The notes under the pieces are model-generated. The model searched no databases. It worked only from the letters and a program-made list of their open reading frames with translations, and was not told where the DNA came from. Both the position numbers and the translations under genes were made by a program. Shown piece after piece: positions 35,702 through 46,310 of a stretch of DNA of 64,000 nucleotides; the stretch's first letter is position 1; every line of letters begins with the position of its first letter. This DNA is from Angiostrongylus vasorum (lineage: Eukaryota; Nematoda; Chromadorea; Rhabditida; Metastrongylidae), in the NCBI GenBank assembly GCA_018806985.1, contig JADANN010000468.1, positions 434,001-498,000 on the forward strand. Direction: 5' to 3'.

Positions 35702-36820
35702 GAGAGAGAGAGAGAGAAAGTTTTCAGTGTGCACGAGTGCTGTATGTGGGCGTAACCTGAATTCCAAGCGCTGTTACCTAAAAGCAAGTATATAAATAAT
35801 TTCGAGTACTAAATTTGTAACGAGCGACAGTTTTAAAATGGTGCCGAAACCAGAACTACAAAAATAAATACTTAACCCATTATCTCAAGTGACCATTTGC
35901 GCTGCTTACGAACTAGTTATTCTACCACTATTCCACTACACATCTTTGAATGCTATTTTTAAGTGGTTTGGTCTTATGTATAGAATCTGTTTGGTCAAGT
36001 TCTCCGAGAACATATTTTTACTACGTTCATTTCAAAACATCGGTTCTATTGTCAGCTGTTCTAGTTCTGGACCTCGCTTTTTGGTATGCTGATGGGTGTG
36101 ATCGCTGTCGGCACGACATGTCATATACTTCATAGACGAGTTACGGCAACTACATATGGTGAGTCTAATGTTACCACCTCAGTAGGTACACTTCTTTATG
36201 ACCGGTTTATGAACCAGCAACGGGCCTACAGGTGAGCCTAGTTTGTGTAATAGCTGTTTTTGCGTCGTGAACATGAAACACTTGTAGTAGATTGGTTTAT
36301 TAATTTTTCGCTTTTTAAGGTTTTAGTGACAGCGTACTCAGCCTTTTTTAGATTCTTTAAGAACAGGCCACTGTTATCCTTCATCGCATTTTCATCAGAT
36401 GGGGGTTCGCATTTAACTCATTTTTTATTAATCTAAGAGGTAGTCGGATTTGAGAATGAAAGATTATGCTTCATGTTTCAGAAAAACGCATGGTGGGATG
36501 GTGATTTTGTAGACAAAGGTCCTGTTTGGACAGATATGGTGGCTGTTTTCATCGTCGACTTACTGTATCAAGAAGCTCAGGTTCTGGAGAAACGTAGCAA
36601 AATTGAACCATTGAAATGGGCTCTCTGGAGAATGTTTCTAATTACGAAGTTCGATGCACCTGCGTTTATATCACATGAAGAGTTGCGAGCAATTTGTGCT
36701 CAGTGGGTTAAAGATCAAACGAAACTGAAGGAGAAACTGGATTCTCATGAGAGAGTGACGCGAGCCCGCGACTATCGCTTCTTAAGTACAGCTCGAGGAT
36801 GTGACGTAATCAACAAATAG
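33027..36820 (+). CDS. DNAJC22: DNAJC22/Wurst-like TM2-domain multipass protein
   Basis: Resembles DNAJC22 (fly Wurst), a membrane chaperone-like protein involved in clathrin-mediated uptake. Phase-consistent exons are 33027-33145, 33203-33306, 33387-33566, 34230-34325, 34421-34506 and 34595-34723 (238 residues). The TM2-like signature 'GGLIGLHRLYLGQ' lies near residue 45. A hydrophobic pass 'MVSALAAAVTTGVYIVGNCG' leads to 'AVVSTWLGNRTARIR', as in vertebrate DNAJC22. Further coding is at about 36082-36231 ('VGTLLYDRFMNQQRAYR', clear GTGAGC donor) and 36482-36820 (113 codons with stop). How 34723, 36082 and 36482 join is unresolved; the phases do not fit simply. The C-terminal part ('SHEELRAICAQWVKDQ') sits where the J domain should be but has no HPD triplet. 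The start ATG is tentative. Confidence 0.65.
33705..34060. repeat. Family C inverted pair in DNAJC22-like intron 3
   Basis: Left arm starts 'ggtgttatgtgaaatacaac' and 'aattgctgagatatttgcgg'. The spacer has 'catctagttttttatcgtg'. The right arm has 'catcggtagtgcattgggta' and 'gttccgtgttttgcaaata' but lacks most of the tail. Confidence 0.75.
35119..35264. repeat. (CT)n and (TA)n microsatellites
   Basis: A CT-rich run (about 35119-35175) leads into mixed TA/TG and then pure TA (about 35221-35263). It abuts the family B copy directly. Confidence 0.92.
35265..35645 (+). repeat. Family B repeat inside a TA tract
   Basis: Plus-strand full-length copy from 'cctcccaacggtttaccgcc' to 'gggccgttcaagtatcaagt', flanked on both sides by (TA)n. 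It probably inserted into a TA microsatellite. Long ORFs crossing it are artefacts of the repeat. Confidence 0.93.
35646..35720. repeat. (TA)n then (GA)n microsatellite
   Basis: TA alternation to about 35698 followed by a GA run (35700-35718). It continues the tract on the other side of the family B insertion. Confidence 0.92.
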
Positions 36821-36908
36821 ACCATGAAAAGTGGATATTATGTCTTTTCTGATTCAATGTTTCCAGTTTTTTTTTCGTTTCTATGTTGTCGAAATAATGA
36901 CAACTGGA

Positions 36909-37125
36909 TCAATACAACTACTACTAAGTTGAGATTTTTGCAAAACGTGGACTCCGGGCCACAATTTAAGAGCCTTATTGGTGCAGTGAGTAACACATGA
37001 GTCCTCGGAAAGCGTAATCGCGGGTTCGAATCTAGCCAGGAGTCCAAGTTTTGTAAATATCTCAGTCTCATAATGGTTGTATTTTACGTCATACATTGCC
37101 GTGAAAAATAATGATAGGTAGTAAA
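36909..37125 (+). repeat. Family C copy with partial inverted arm
   Basis: A short left arm ('agttgagatttttgcaaaac') faces a complete right arm. Its tRNA-like head ('attggtgcagtgagtaacac') and B box ('cgcgggttcgaatctagcc') are the best preserved in the window. The tail 'gtaaatatctcagtctcat' and end 'aggtagtaaataaa' follow. Internal promoter boxes suggest Pol III origin. Confidence 0.85.
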
Positions 37126-37189
37126 TAAAAGTCAAACAAATGGCTCAGTAGTTGTGTGACACAAATATGACCTAAGGACCTTAACATTC

Positions 37190-38930
37190 AGGACCTAAAG
37201 GTCGGACCTATCATCAGCTGCGTGGGCAGGCTAACGGACAGAATAAGGTGGTTGATAACCCTAATACTTACCCTGTTGTTGAAGTACATTCCAGCCCATC
37301 TAACGAACACCCAAATGTTCCTGGATCATCTACGTACTGTGCAGCCCAACAGCGCGTACGTGATGGAGTCCTTCGACGTCACCGCCCTCTATACAAACGT
37401 GTCGAATGACTCCGCTACACATGCTATCCGCGAGCTCCTTATACAGCACGAAGGAGCATTAAACATGTATGGCTTCTCGATTCAGCTGTTGATGACACTC
37501 TTAAAGGAGTGCCTAAACTGCTCAATCTTCAAATGGTCCGGGAAATATTACGCACAAATCAAAGGGCTCGCAATGGGACAACGACTGGCACCAAGTCTTG
37601 CCACTGCATTCATGTCTAAGGTGGAAGCACCAGTAATCGATCTCGGGCCGTTACTCTACCGTAGATATGTAGATGACTGCTTGGTCATTTGTTCAACACA
37701 AAAGGAAATTGACAAATGTTTCGAGTTGTTGAACGAACAGTCAGAGTATATTAAATTCACTCTAGAGAAACCAAAAGAAAGCTCGCTTCCATTTCTAAAC
37801 GTGCAAATTAACCTATCAGAAAACGGCTACACTACATTACGAAGTGGTATCGAAACCCAAGTAGGAAAAAACACCTTGGTTCATTAGCTCTCCTCTCACC
37901 CTCGCACACGAAAAGCCTACTTGTGAGAAACATGTTTCGAACAGCTACCAGCGTATGCACAGGAAGGGAACACAAAAAGAAGTCCGGGAACTTGGCGCGG
38001 CAAATAGCCATCTTTAACGGGTACGAAACCGTAGCTCAGGATAGATGTAGAGGAAACCACAGGTGCCCCGACGATAACTCTAGCGACAGTAAGGTCCCGT
38101 TTATCCCTACCTTTCATTTCAAATGAAGTAAGTGCAGCTATAAAACCCTGTCTAAGAAGGGCAGGGTCTAGAGAATTCGGTAACGGCAGTTGAAATGCCA
38201 CCGAGTAATCTAAGACGCCAGCTAGTTCGTAACCGCCTATACGACCGTCTATGTGCAACGCAATATTGCATAGTTTGCCCTAATGGTAGAGACGGTGATT
38301 GCATGATGTCGGGTACAGTTTATCTGATCTCCTGTAAGACGTGCGGAGACGAATACATTGGCGAAACGGGCAGACCCCTATGTGTCCGCATAAAAGAACA
38401 CCTAGTCGGCAAAAGTAAACCAAATACCCTACTAGGCACGCATAGGACGCAGGGATATAACGGAGGAGATTTTGAAGTAGGAGTTACGATCCTCGCGCAA
38501 GAATCGAGAACACAAGCGCGCAAAACTCTCGAGGCATTCTGGATTAATTCCAAGAATCCGAAAATGAACCGCAGGGAGGAATACCTCATTATCACGCGTG
38601 ATATTGGGCAGTACATAAGCCTGTTATTCTGATGAGATGGGCACATTACGATTCCATGTGAACTCTGTGCGGTTGGTCTCCACGTAACATATTTAGTGGA
38701 AGACTCATAGAAAGCGGTGAGGGTGCAAAGACTCTGTGTTCAATGTGACTGAAATTTTGGTTCAGCATTTTCTCTGTTTGGTTATGGAGGTGTTTGGCCG
38801 TGTAGATTGCAGTCAACTTGACCTTTCCAGGCTCTGAGGAAGGCGAAATCCGCCGAAACGTCAGCTTGTGCGTAAATAAAGAAATAAAATGACACTCTGT
38901 GTTTGCTAAACAGAAGTAGAAGGAATTATT
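37190..38930 (+). mobile_element. Penelope-like retroelement, 5'-truncated and decayed
   Basis: The first open frame (37222-37887) carries the reverse transcriptase palm: 'SFDVTALYTNV' (first catalytic Asp, about 37373), 'GLAMGQRLAPSLA' (about 37567) and 'YRRYVDDCLVI' (about 37660, YVDD). After stops and frame changes (about 37887 and 38124) a frame at 38195-38632 carries a C-terminal GIY-YIG nuclease: 'GTVYLISCKTCGDEYIGE' (about 38313) with the downstream Arg-containing 'RPLCVRIKEH'. RT plus C-terminal GIY-YIG defines Penelope-like elements. The 5' end of the RT is missing. Non-coding sequence after the stop holds a hammerhead-like core (38828-38868), a short poly(A)-like 'aataaagaaataaaa' and the tail 'gagattaatagaaaggcgg' (about 38943) shared with the terminal-repeat fragments elsewhere. 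The frames are broken; no active protein is expected. Confidence 0.9.
38828..38868 (+). ncRNA. Hammerhead-ribozyme-like motif of the Penelope-like element
   Basis: Reads as a type I hammerhead with a minimal stem III. Stem I is CAGGCT (38828-38833) with AGCTTG (38863-38868): six pairs including one G-U. The core is CTGAGGA (38834-38840). Stem II is GGCG (38842-38845) with CGCC (38851-38854) around a 5-nt loop. Then GAAA (38855-38858), C59-G60 as a one-pair stem III, and GTC with the predicted cut after C38862. One unpaired A (38841) between core and stem II is extra compared with the textbook core, so activity is uncertain. Hammerheads with tiny stem III are known from Penelope-like elements. 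Confidence 0.7.
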
Positions 38931-38944
38931 CAATCAATGCTGAG

Positions 38945-40320
38945 ATTAATAGAAAGGCGGTCGTAGGAGTTACAAGTGTGACAGTTCTTATACATCGAGA
39001 TCTCTCTCAAATCGTCATAGCGGTAGTTTTCTTGCCCATTTTTCAAGGAAACCTTCCATTTTTTTCTTCATTAACATGACAATATAGACTGGTTTTCCAC
39101 CCCCTAATAGCACTGTTACATACGTCATTCGGTATTGTTGATGTGAACAAGGCTTTTACTTCGGAGATACATGCTCTGTTTGATGCAGTATCACAACCGT
39201 ATTTCGGGAGTCCTTACAAAGTCGTTCTACTCCTACTATTTTTACCTTCTGCTTTTTTGATTTTTTTTCCGATGGAACGCTTTATATTTGCATATGGTGG
39301 CTTTTTTTTACTCTTTATAAACTTCTTAATTTATTCCACACAATCCTACAAGGTCGTAATGCTACCATGAATGGCACTTGAGCAATTTTCACTGAGATGG
39401 AAGTGTTAAATATATTATTCACGATTGGCACCTTTTTGTTCCTCTGTGCCATACGTGTTTATCTAAAGGAACGAGTTTTTTGAGTAGTGTTTTGCAGTAA
39501 ACTTTCATCGGAAGCGAACGCACCCTCTCCCATCTCATGAAATGTTCGTGTTTGAAGCTGATACTCGGGTTAGAAACTTTCCATGGTTCCGAGTGATTGG
39601 AAGTCTTAGAAAGAAGAAATGATGAACTATCCTATGTAAGGGTTTCGGAAGAAAGGAGAACGTAGAAGTTTTATACACGACATACTTTTAAATACAGGAA
39701 ACGTGGCTCACTTTTTTTCATCGCTTGTTTTTTCGCGCTGTTTGTCACGCCTCTTTCATTGCATTAGCTAGGATTGAGTTTTGTCACTGATTCAAAATCA
39801 CTTCATATGTAGGGTCTTGGACACTTATACCTCTCGCGTCCGTCTTTCAATGATTAAGAGATGTTTTTTATAATAGCTTTAGTGACGCAAAGTAACTGTT
39901 ACACTGATTTGAAATGTACGATATATCTGTCATTCAGATTCGTAGAAACGCCTGTATGCTGGGTTGTCCAGAAAAGTGTTTCGGGATGTGAAAAGTTGTT
40001 CTCAGCTGAGGAAACAACGAAAAGCTCCTCGCAAAACGGAAATCTTAAAGAAGCTCGTTGGCATCCTTTTGCAAAGCTAGTTACCAATTTTCTTTTTTTG
40101 CAACTTTTAAAACATTTAGGAGACGTTTCTAATGTGATTGATGCGAGCGATTTGAGGAAATTGAGTTTTTCCTCCTCGATAAACCTCGCGCTGGCTGAAG
40201 ATCATGCGAGGAACTTCCAACTCCAGATGTTGGCACACTAGTTATCATAAGTAGTTCTGTCAAATGCCTTTCCATGGAATTCTGTGTTAAGAACAACCAT
40301 CAATGATATCTTAATCTAGG
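38945..40320. other. No gene recognised
   Basis: T-rich, with ORFs at 39143-39370 (75 codons, two hydrophobic stretches) and 39861-40241 (126 codons). Neither shows a family resemblance or good splice partners. Confidence 0.45.
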
Positions 40321-40540
40321 GAGGTATTGATCATTTGTGCCGAGGTCTAAGGAAAGTCGGTTTTTAAGGTACTGCCACCCTAAGTGCTAGCTATAAAATA
40401 CCAACCGTTATAGGACGCCCCTTGTGGGCCATCGAATCGTATGAACCCGGCTCAGGGAAAGACGAAGGCGTGAGAACGTTAGCCGAATAAATCTTTTACC
40501 AACTTCGTGTTAGCTTAATAATCCAGGAAACACAATCACA
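40320..40540 (+). repeat. Penelope-type terminal repeat fragments
   Basis: The tail block 'gaggtctaaggaaagtcgg' (about 40341) is followed by a decayed hammerhead-like segment (about 40450-40483: GGCT, GACGAAGGCGT, GAACGTTAGCC) and 'ttcgtgttagcttaataatc'. Tail before core means two adjacent copies joined head to tail, as at 45660-46310. Confidence 0.65.
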
Positions 40541-40960
40541 ATGATGCTGAGATATTTGCAAAACCTGGACCCAAGGCCAGATTCTAACCCGCGAGTTCCT
40601 TATTCGGAGCCATACGTGCTATCGACTATCTTTGTGGTTTTGTTTCAAATCAAGTCGTGTTATGGAAAATAGTGGGAAATATATGAAAGCTAAACACTGG
40701 TTTCGACTCCACCTTCAAATTAGCTGGGTCCAATGCCGATTTTGGTCGCCAGATCATTCCCGTTGACGGATGATTCTGGTATCATCGTTAGAGTAAAAAA
40801 AAATGGCTGAGAGAAAGGCGAAGCAAGGCCTCTGTGGTGCAATGGGTAACACATAAGCCTCCGGAAAAAGGTAGTCGCAGATCAAAGCCCGACTGAGGTT
40901 CCGAGTTCTGCTCATATCTCCGCATTGTTGAAGCCGATTTATTTTTGGCTACCACTACGT
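40541..40960. repeat. Family C inverted pair
   Basis: Left arm 'atgatgctgagatatttgc' (40541) and a right arm with a tRNA-like head 'tgtggtgcaatgggtaacac' (about 40837) and a damaged B box. The spacer contains 'gattttggtcgccagatcat'. Confidence 0.8.
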
Positions 40961-41604
40961 TGTGTTCTTAATGTAAGCAAGATTTTTAGAACCTACGTTC
41001 GTGAGGGAAATTCTTGAAAAAAAAGAAGTGTAATCCGAAATGAATGCCTAGTCTGTCGCAAACTAGTTCCAGAAGCAAATCAGGGCAACGAGTAGACACC
41101 CAGTTATCAGAGTGCTGAAGATAATACAGACGGCACTGGTCAAACTACAGGCAATTCGAAGCACTGTGCAGTAATGACCACTACGTGTTTCAATAGAGGT
41201 ACAAGACTGGAATGACTTGGATAAAGACACTTTAGCTATCTCATCTTATCGGAAATCGTCACATGTAACATCTCGTTTTCAAATGTCGAATTCACTTTTT
41301 GACTGAAAATAAATTTGAGTAGACCTTCAAAAAACGCAGTCTAGAAGCGGTTTCTAAAACCGACTTCCATTTAATCTAGTTGGTCTTCGTAGTCGAATCG
41401 AGTGAAATCATCATTCGACCGGTAGTCCAGTGAAGGAGTGTTGTGATTCTGCAAACCAGGAATTCTGTCAGATCCTGTGACACCAAAATTGATAAGTGTC
41501 AGTTATGTAAGTGATGAAGAATGAAGGGAAAACTAGAACGTTCATTTGTGCAAAATTATTGATTGTTCACCGAGTTACAAAGTATTCAAAGCATATAAGT
41601 CTTC
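40961..41604. other. No gene recognised
   Basis: No ORF of interest and no named repeat. Confidence 0.5.
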
Positions 41605-41998
41605 GTCCCTCCCAACGGTTTACCACCTTATCGTGGCTCGTTCCAGGCTATCGGGCTACGATGTACAGCGGCGAGATTCGCCCCTCGGCAGGGTCTTCTA
41701 AGCTGAGAAGGAAACAGGCGTTTCCATCAAGAAGCCTAACTAAAAATAAACCAATATCAGGATCCACCACCGTCCTGGTATCAAACTCGCATGGTGGCAA
41801 ATCTTCCTGTGATCCACAAGGGCGGAGACTGCCCGTGGTGATGAAGACTTGCGGTAGACTTTTGCCAGGCTGCCCTCGGGACTCCAGAGAACCACAGTGG
41901 TTCAACCAGCAAATCCCCGAAAAATTGTGGTTATGCTGAGGGCCCGCACAACCATTGAAGACGAGCCCTTCAAGTACCAAGTATCAAGTATCAAGTAT
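41605..41998 (+). repeat. Family B repeat, near full length
   Basis: Plus-strand copy with a small deletion in the head. The tail ends in repeated AGTATCA units ('agtaccaagtatcaagtatc'), the terminal microsatellite typical of RTE-mobilised repeats. Confidence 0.92.
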
Positions 41999-42254
41999 AA
42001 ATCTTCGTTAGTTGTGAAATTTAGGATATTGTGTGTCCATCATAGATCTATTAATTAACAAATATTGGCACGATTAGTCGAAATAGCATCGAATTCAACT
42101 TAAATATAAAAATCACAAGATACCGTATTTCATACACTTTTTAAATAGTAGTTATCTCACAGCGTTACTATATTGAAAACGATGAAGGCTAGCGACGTTA
42201 TTTTGTTTGCTAGAGAAGCTCGTTATTGTTTTTGTGTTCTTGCTTCTTACCGGG

Positions 42255-42520
42255 ATTAGTATGGTTGGAGGCGCCACTGCGACACACGTGGAATCGATCC
42301 CAGCGGCCATGGCCCATCAAGCCTTCCACTCCTCCGGGGTCGGCAAATTGGTACCAGACTTGTCTGGGAGGATAACAGCACTGGCCCGATACACTGGCAG
42401 GCCACCGCGAGTCATTGTAAAGGCCAGAATGCATGCAGTCACCTCCAACGATGCTTAATGAAGTCGAATGCATTGCGCATCCCTCAGGGGTTGATCAACG
42501 CCGAAAGCTTTATCCTTTTT
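42255..42520 (+). repeat. Family A SINE, full body
   Basis: Plus-strand copy lacking the first part of the head. The B box 'gtggaatcgatcccagcgg' is followed by a nearly consensus body and the 3' end 'gttgatcaacgccgaaagc' plus a T run. Among the least diverged copies. The ORFs on both strands are repeat-derived. Confidence 0.92.
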
Positions 42521-42967
42521 TACCGAGATTAGTCAAATGATTCTTTCGATCTAGGAGGTTTGGAAATTCCATATGTACAGTTACTTTTTAGCTGTGTGAT
42601 AGAACTCCGATGTGAAAGCCTGTACACTGAGTAAATCTGAAACATCCACTAACAAATATTATTTAGCCGCTGACAAGAGCAACTTTATTAACTATTTACC
42701 ACCCGAGGCCATTTTCGCGTGTTATTGGAGTGCAACTGAAATGAGCATTGAAGTCAAGATATACGGTCGCAAATGTGTAGCAGCGTACACATTGAAATCA
42801 ATGCGCATGGTCGTGGAAGGGTTAAATGATTTACTTTGCTTTTATCATCATTGAAATACTTGCTTGTTATTTTAAAAATCGGACAAAGAAAAAATGCGAG
42901 CGTGTGCGTCGAACCGCATCTTCCTGAGCTTATAACTTTACACCTTTAAATTATCTACTAACACTTA
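42521..42967. other. Short ORF of unknown status
   Basis: An 80-codon ORF (42612-42854) with no recognised motif. A possible exon but unsupported by splice context. Confidence 0.3.
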
Positions 42968-43262
42968 AACGGGCGCTTTTAACGCAGTAGCTAGAGGTGC
43001 TTCGCAGTAAACAAGTGTTCCTTGATTCGATCCCACGCTTCAAGCTCACAGTGCTTTCCATCCGTTTGAAATCTGCAAAGTGCTACCGCATTTGTCTGAG
43101 AGGACAGAAACACTGACTCGATACCTCAAAAGGCCATCGTAAGTAATTGCATGGGTTAGTCATGCATTTAATTTCCCAACAGTGCTTGATGAAGTCGAAT
43201 GGATGAAGGATTCCTCAGGGGATTGACCAACGCTGAGAGCGTTACCTTTTTGTCCTTAAAGG
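42968..43262 (+). repeat. Family A SINE, diverged
   Basis: Plus-strand: head 'ttttaacgcagtagctagag', B box 'ttgattcgatcccacgctt', body with many changes, 3' end 'gattgaccaacgctgagagc'. Confidence 0.85.
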
Positions 43263-43650
43263 CTTTCCACGCACTAAATCGGCGAAGATAAGATGGGCTG
43301 GAACGTAATGCGTATGAACGACAACCGATGAATAAAAGGCGGTAGAGACTGAATTTCTCGAGATGTCCGACACATAGCAGGAAAAGCAACGACCTGATGG
43401 TCAGGGCTCTTCACGAAAAACCCTAGAAGGGTATTATGTTGCTCAACGACTACCTAGATGGAGCAGAACCCACTGAGCCACCCTTGCACGCGATCAAGAG
43501 AAGTGAAAGATTTATTAAAGTCCGCGCAATTCAGTGGACGACCAACGGGATGAGAGGTCATACAAGTGAACCTTTAATGTTTACTTGGATACTTGGACGG
43601 TCCGTCTTCACGAGTTGTACGGACCCCAGCACATTTTCCATTCGTTTCTT
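43263..43650 (+). mobile_element. RTE LINE C-terminal fragment plus family B tail
   Basis: 43263-43560 matches the C-terminal part of the RTE at 8205 ('AKIRWAG', 'RDVRHIAGK', 'WMEQNP' in shifting frames). From about 43583 a minus-oriented family B/RTE tail follows ('ggatacttggacggtccgtc'). The junction is tail to tail. Confidence 0.75.
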
Positions 43651-44130
43651 TCCCTCATAATAATCCTCAATGTTTAGGAAACATGGAGATCGCATCGGTC
43701 ACTAAATCGTCTCACAAATGGCTACTGTAGAGGTCAGTCATGTCGTCGCGTAAATGTTAAGGAGCAGTATCAAGAAGTCCATCAGCGCTGTTATGACTTG
43801 CGATCACATTCGTGTTGCATATAGTCGTTCATCAGGTGTTTCACATAGAACAGACGACATGCATTGATTTAGGTTCATACATGGGTGGTCTGTATTTTGC
43901 CTCTATGAATCCTTTAACTTCTTCAGTATTGAATTGCTGAACACCAAACAATTCCACTACTCTACTTCTCGTTATTATTCACATGTTTCTGAGTTAGTTT
44001 GGCATCTCAGTAGAAACACTACAAATGCTGATATTTATGCTGGTTGTACAGTGTCCGATATGGAAAGCTATTTGAATTAAAGCAGTTTGTTTAACAATGT
44101 TGATTTTTTTACTTACTGCTTATTACAATT
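43651..44130. other. No gene recognised
   Basis: No ORF or named repeat. Confidence 0.5.
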
Positions 44131-44300
44131 CTTCATGGCATGGTATTACGTGTGATACAACCACAATGATGTCGAGATATTTGCTAAACTCCAAACCGCA
44201 AGTGTCACGGTGGGGAAAGAACGCGCTATTACCCTTTCCGGGAGGTAACGCGTTCACCACTACACTATGCTGGTCTTTCGTTTCGCCTGTCTCTATTTAG
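44130..44300 (-). repeat. Family C half-copy
   Basis: Left-arm orientation only: 'catggcatggtattacgtg', 'gatgtcgagatatttgct', reversed tRNA-like part, ending at 'ctgtctctatttag'. Confidence 0.8.
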
Positions 44301-44734
44301 TTTAGTTGTTTAACAGTTTTCTCTCTTTCTTACATACATGTTTGTCTACTTCAAAACGTGTCGTTATATTTTTCATTCTCCTGCATTTTCATTAAGGAAT
44401 TCAATTTAAGGTTATTTAAGGTAATTCTTAACCTTATATGGTCTGTCGCATATTTTAAAGACGTTCTTACACTAAGGAGCTTTCTTTTTTCAAGCTTCAT
44501 AGATCAGAGTTACACTCCACTGAAGCCGAAGAAGTTGTGATTTAAACATTGACGAAAAAATCAGTCCAATAACAGTATTAAACTACTTTCGACGGTTGTT
44601 TCCATAAAATGTGAAAGGCTCGGAATAGCCAAGTTAGAGTTTTGAACCGGAATTCATATTCCGTTAACTAATCTCTCTTCTTCTTTTATTGACCTGCGTT
44701 TTGAAAATTAACACAAATTATCATACGGAATGTC
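44301..44734. other. No gene recognised
   Basis: T-rich sequence with a 60-codon ORF; nothing supported. Confidence 0.5.
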
Positions 44735-45000
44735 ATATGAGGCAGGTAGTGCAATGGTAGGTGTGGTGCAATGCACACCTGGTCCTTGGTTCGATCCCAT
44801 GTTCCGAGCACACAAAGCCCATCTCTCCACGATCGGCGAATTGCTACCACATGCACCTAGAAATATAGTAGCACCGACTTGATACATCGGTAATCCATCG
44901 CGAGTCATTGTATAGGCCAGATATCCATTCAGTCACCTCTAATGATGTTTTCCTCAGCAATTAATCAACTCCGAGTGTTTTATCCTTCATCCTTAGCAGA
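44735..45000 (+). repeat. Family A SINE
   Basis: Plus-strand: A box 'ggcaggtagtgcaatggtag', B box 'ccttggttcgatcccatgt', body and 3' end with an ATCC/TTCATCC terminal repeat ('tttatccttcatcctt'), which is how family A copies end. Confidence 0.9.
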
Positions 45001-45659
45001 ATTTCGTCATTTTATATGCGGAATTCTTATTTACAATGGATATTATGACGATGTTATTCACCTTTAAATATTTCTGCTATACGAAACACTGAGAAGGATA
45101 AAGTCCAGTGTTCCCGAGTGGGCGAAACCCACTATCGGTCCCGATGGACCATGTCCACTAATGGCTTCGATGGACCAAAGTCCACTAATGGTCGCTATAG
45201 AGCGAAGCCCAGTGAATGAAGGTAGCCGCCAGTGATGCTCACAAGTCTCGAGAGAGCGAAGCGCACAGTAGAGACAGCTGTGTGGTTTGCAACATTAGTG
45301 AGCGGACACTTTAATCGTGCTTGCTCGAGTCCACTCGATAATTGACGGCATTACAAATGTGGCGGATGTTAATCATTTAATATCAGTATATGTGATTAAC
45401 GAGCAAGAGAGGTATAGTTGATGTACGAGCGCTTCTGTGGAGAATTCGAGAAATACTTGTTTTGCAGACCAGTTTTCATTACACTTTTTGATCTTAAATA
45501 TCATATATATATTTCTTTCTACTTTAAAATGTTCTCACTGGAAAGTGGGATTGCTCAACTGGGGGTAGAATTGTTCCTAGAGATGTTAATTAAATCGACA
45601 GCAATCGTGCAGAACGCAAAAATATAGCTCAAATTTCTTTTTTCGCCATCGTGAAAACA
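45001..45659. other. No gene recognised; short tandem-like block
   Basis: 45120-45215 holds three loose copies of a unit like 'gcgaagcccactaatggtc'. A 69-codon ORF lies at 45418-45627 with no family. Confidence 0.4.
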
Positions 45660-46310
45660 GGTCAGAATGAATTGCAACAGATCAACAACCTTACCATGTA
45701 AAAGGGGACTGCCGAGTGAATACACTTCATTCGAGTGGTGCTCCACTCCATTACATTCGATTCGATACGGTGACGAAGAGCCACATTGTGAGGGCGAACG
45801 GCTGTAGACAATCGACGGGGATCTCTAAGTTTCTCAAGAAGGCGATAACATCGAAACGTTAGCTGAATGAAAGCTTTATACGAACGTCGTGTTACCTTAG
45901 TAGTCCAAGAGAACACTGGTTATTTATGCCAAGGTTTAATAGAACTACGTTTTTATAAGGATTGTCGCGCCAGGTGGCAGCTAGCCCATGACACTTATTT
46001 TTGCCGCAGGCACTCACTGCCACCATGAAAACAGCAGAGGACCTGACCATATTGGATGGCAACTGATCAACAAATGTCCTGGATAAAAAGGGTCAGCTGG
46101 AAAGAAGATACTTTATTGGAGCGATTTTCCACTCCCGAAGATTCGATTTCCATACGATAGCGAAGACACACATTGCCAGGACGACCACCTGCTGGCTATC
46201 GACGCGAATCGAAGAGGTTCTGAAGAAGACGAAGATGTCAAGACGTTAGCTGAAAAAAAATTTGGGACGAGCTTCGTGTTAGGTTAATAATCTAAGAAAA
46301 TATGGCTCAT
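45660..46310 (+). repeat. Two Penelope-type terminal repeats in direct tandem
   Basis: Copy 1 (about 45700-45960) and copy 2 (about 46080-46310) align with a period of about 387 bp. Each has a block with 'attcgatt(c/t)' and 'gaagacacacattgccagg'-like sequence, then a hammerhead-like core: CTCAAGA..GAAACGTT (45833-45860) in copy 1 and CTGAAGA..GACGTTAGC (46220-46250) in copy 2. Then 'cgtgttaccttagtagtcc'-type sequence. Copy 1 continues into the tail 'ccaaggtttaatagaac' (45930). Confidence 0.75.

Noticed and set aside
35190..35702. 170-codon plus-strand ORF
   Set aside because: It runs through TA microsatellites and a family B repeat; similar frames appear in other B copies.
39945..39985. Possible mariner-type inverted repeat end ('gggttgtccagaaaagtg')
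   Set aside because: No matching opposite end and no transposase fragment were found nearby.
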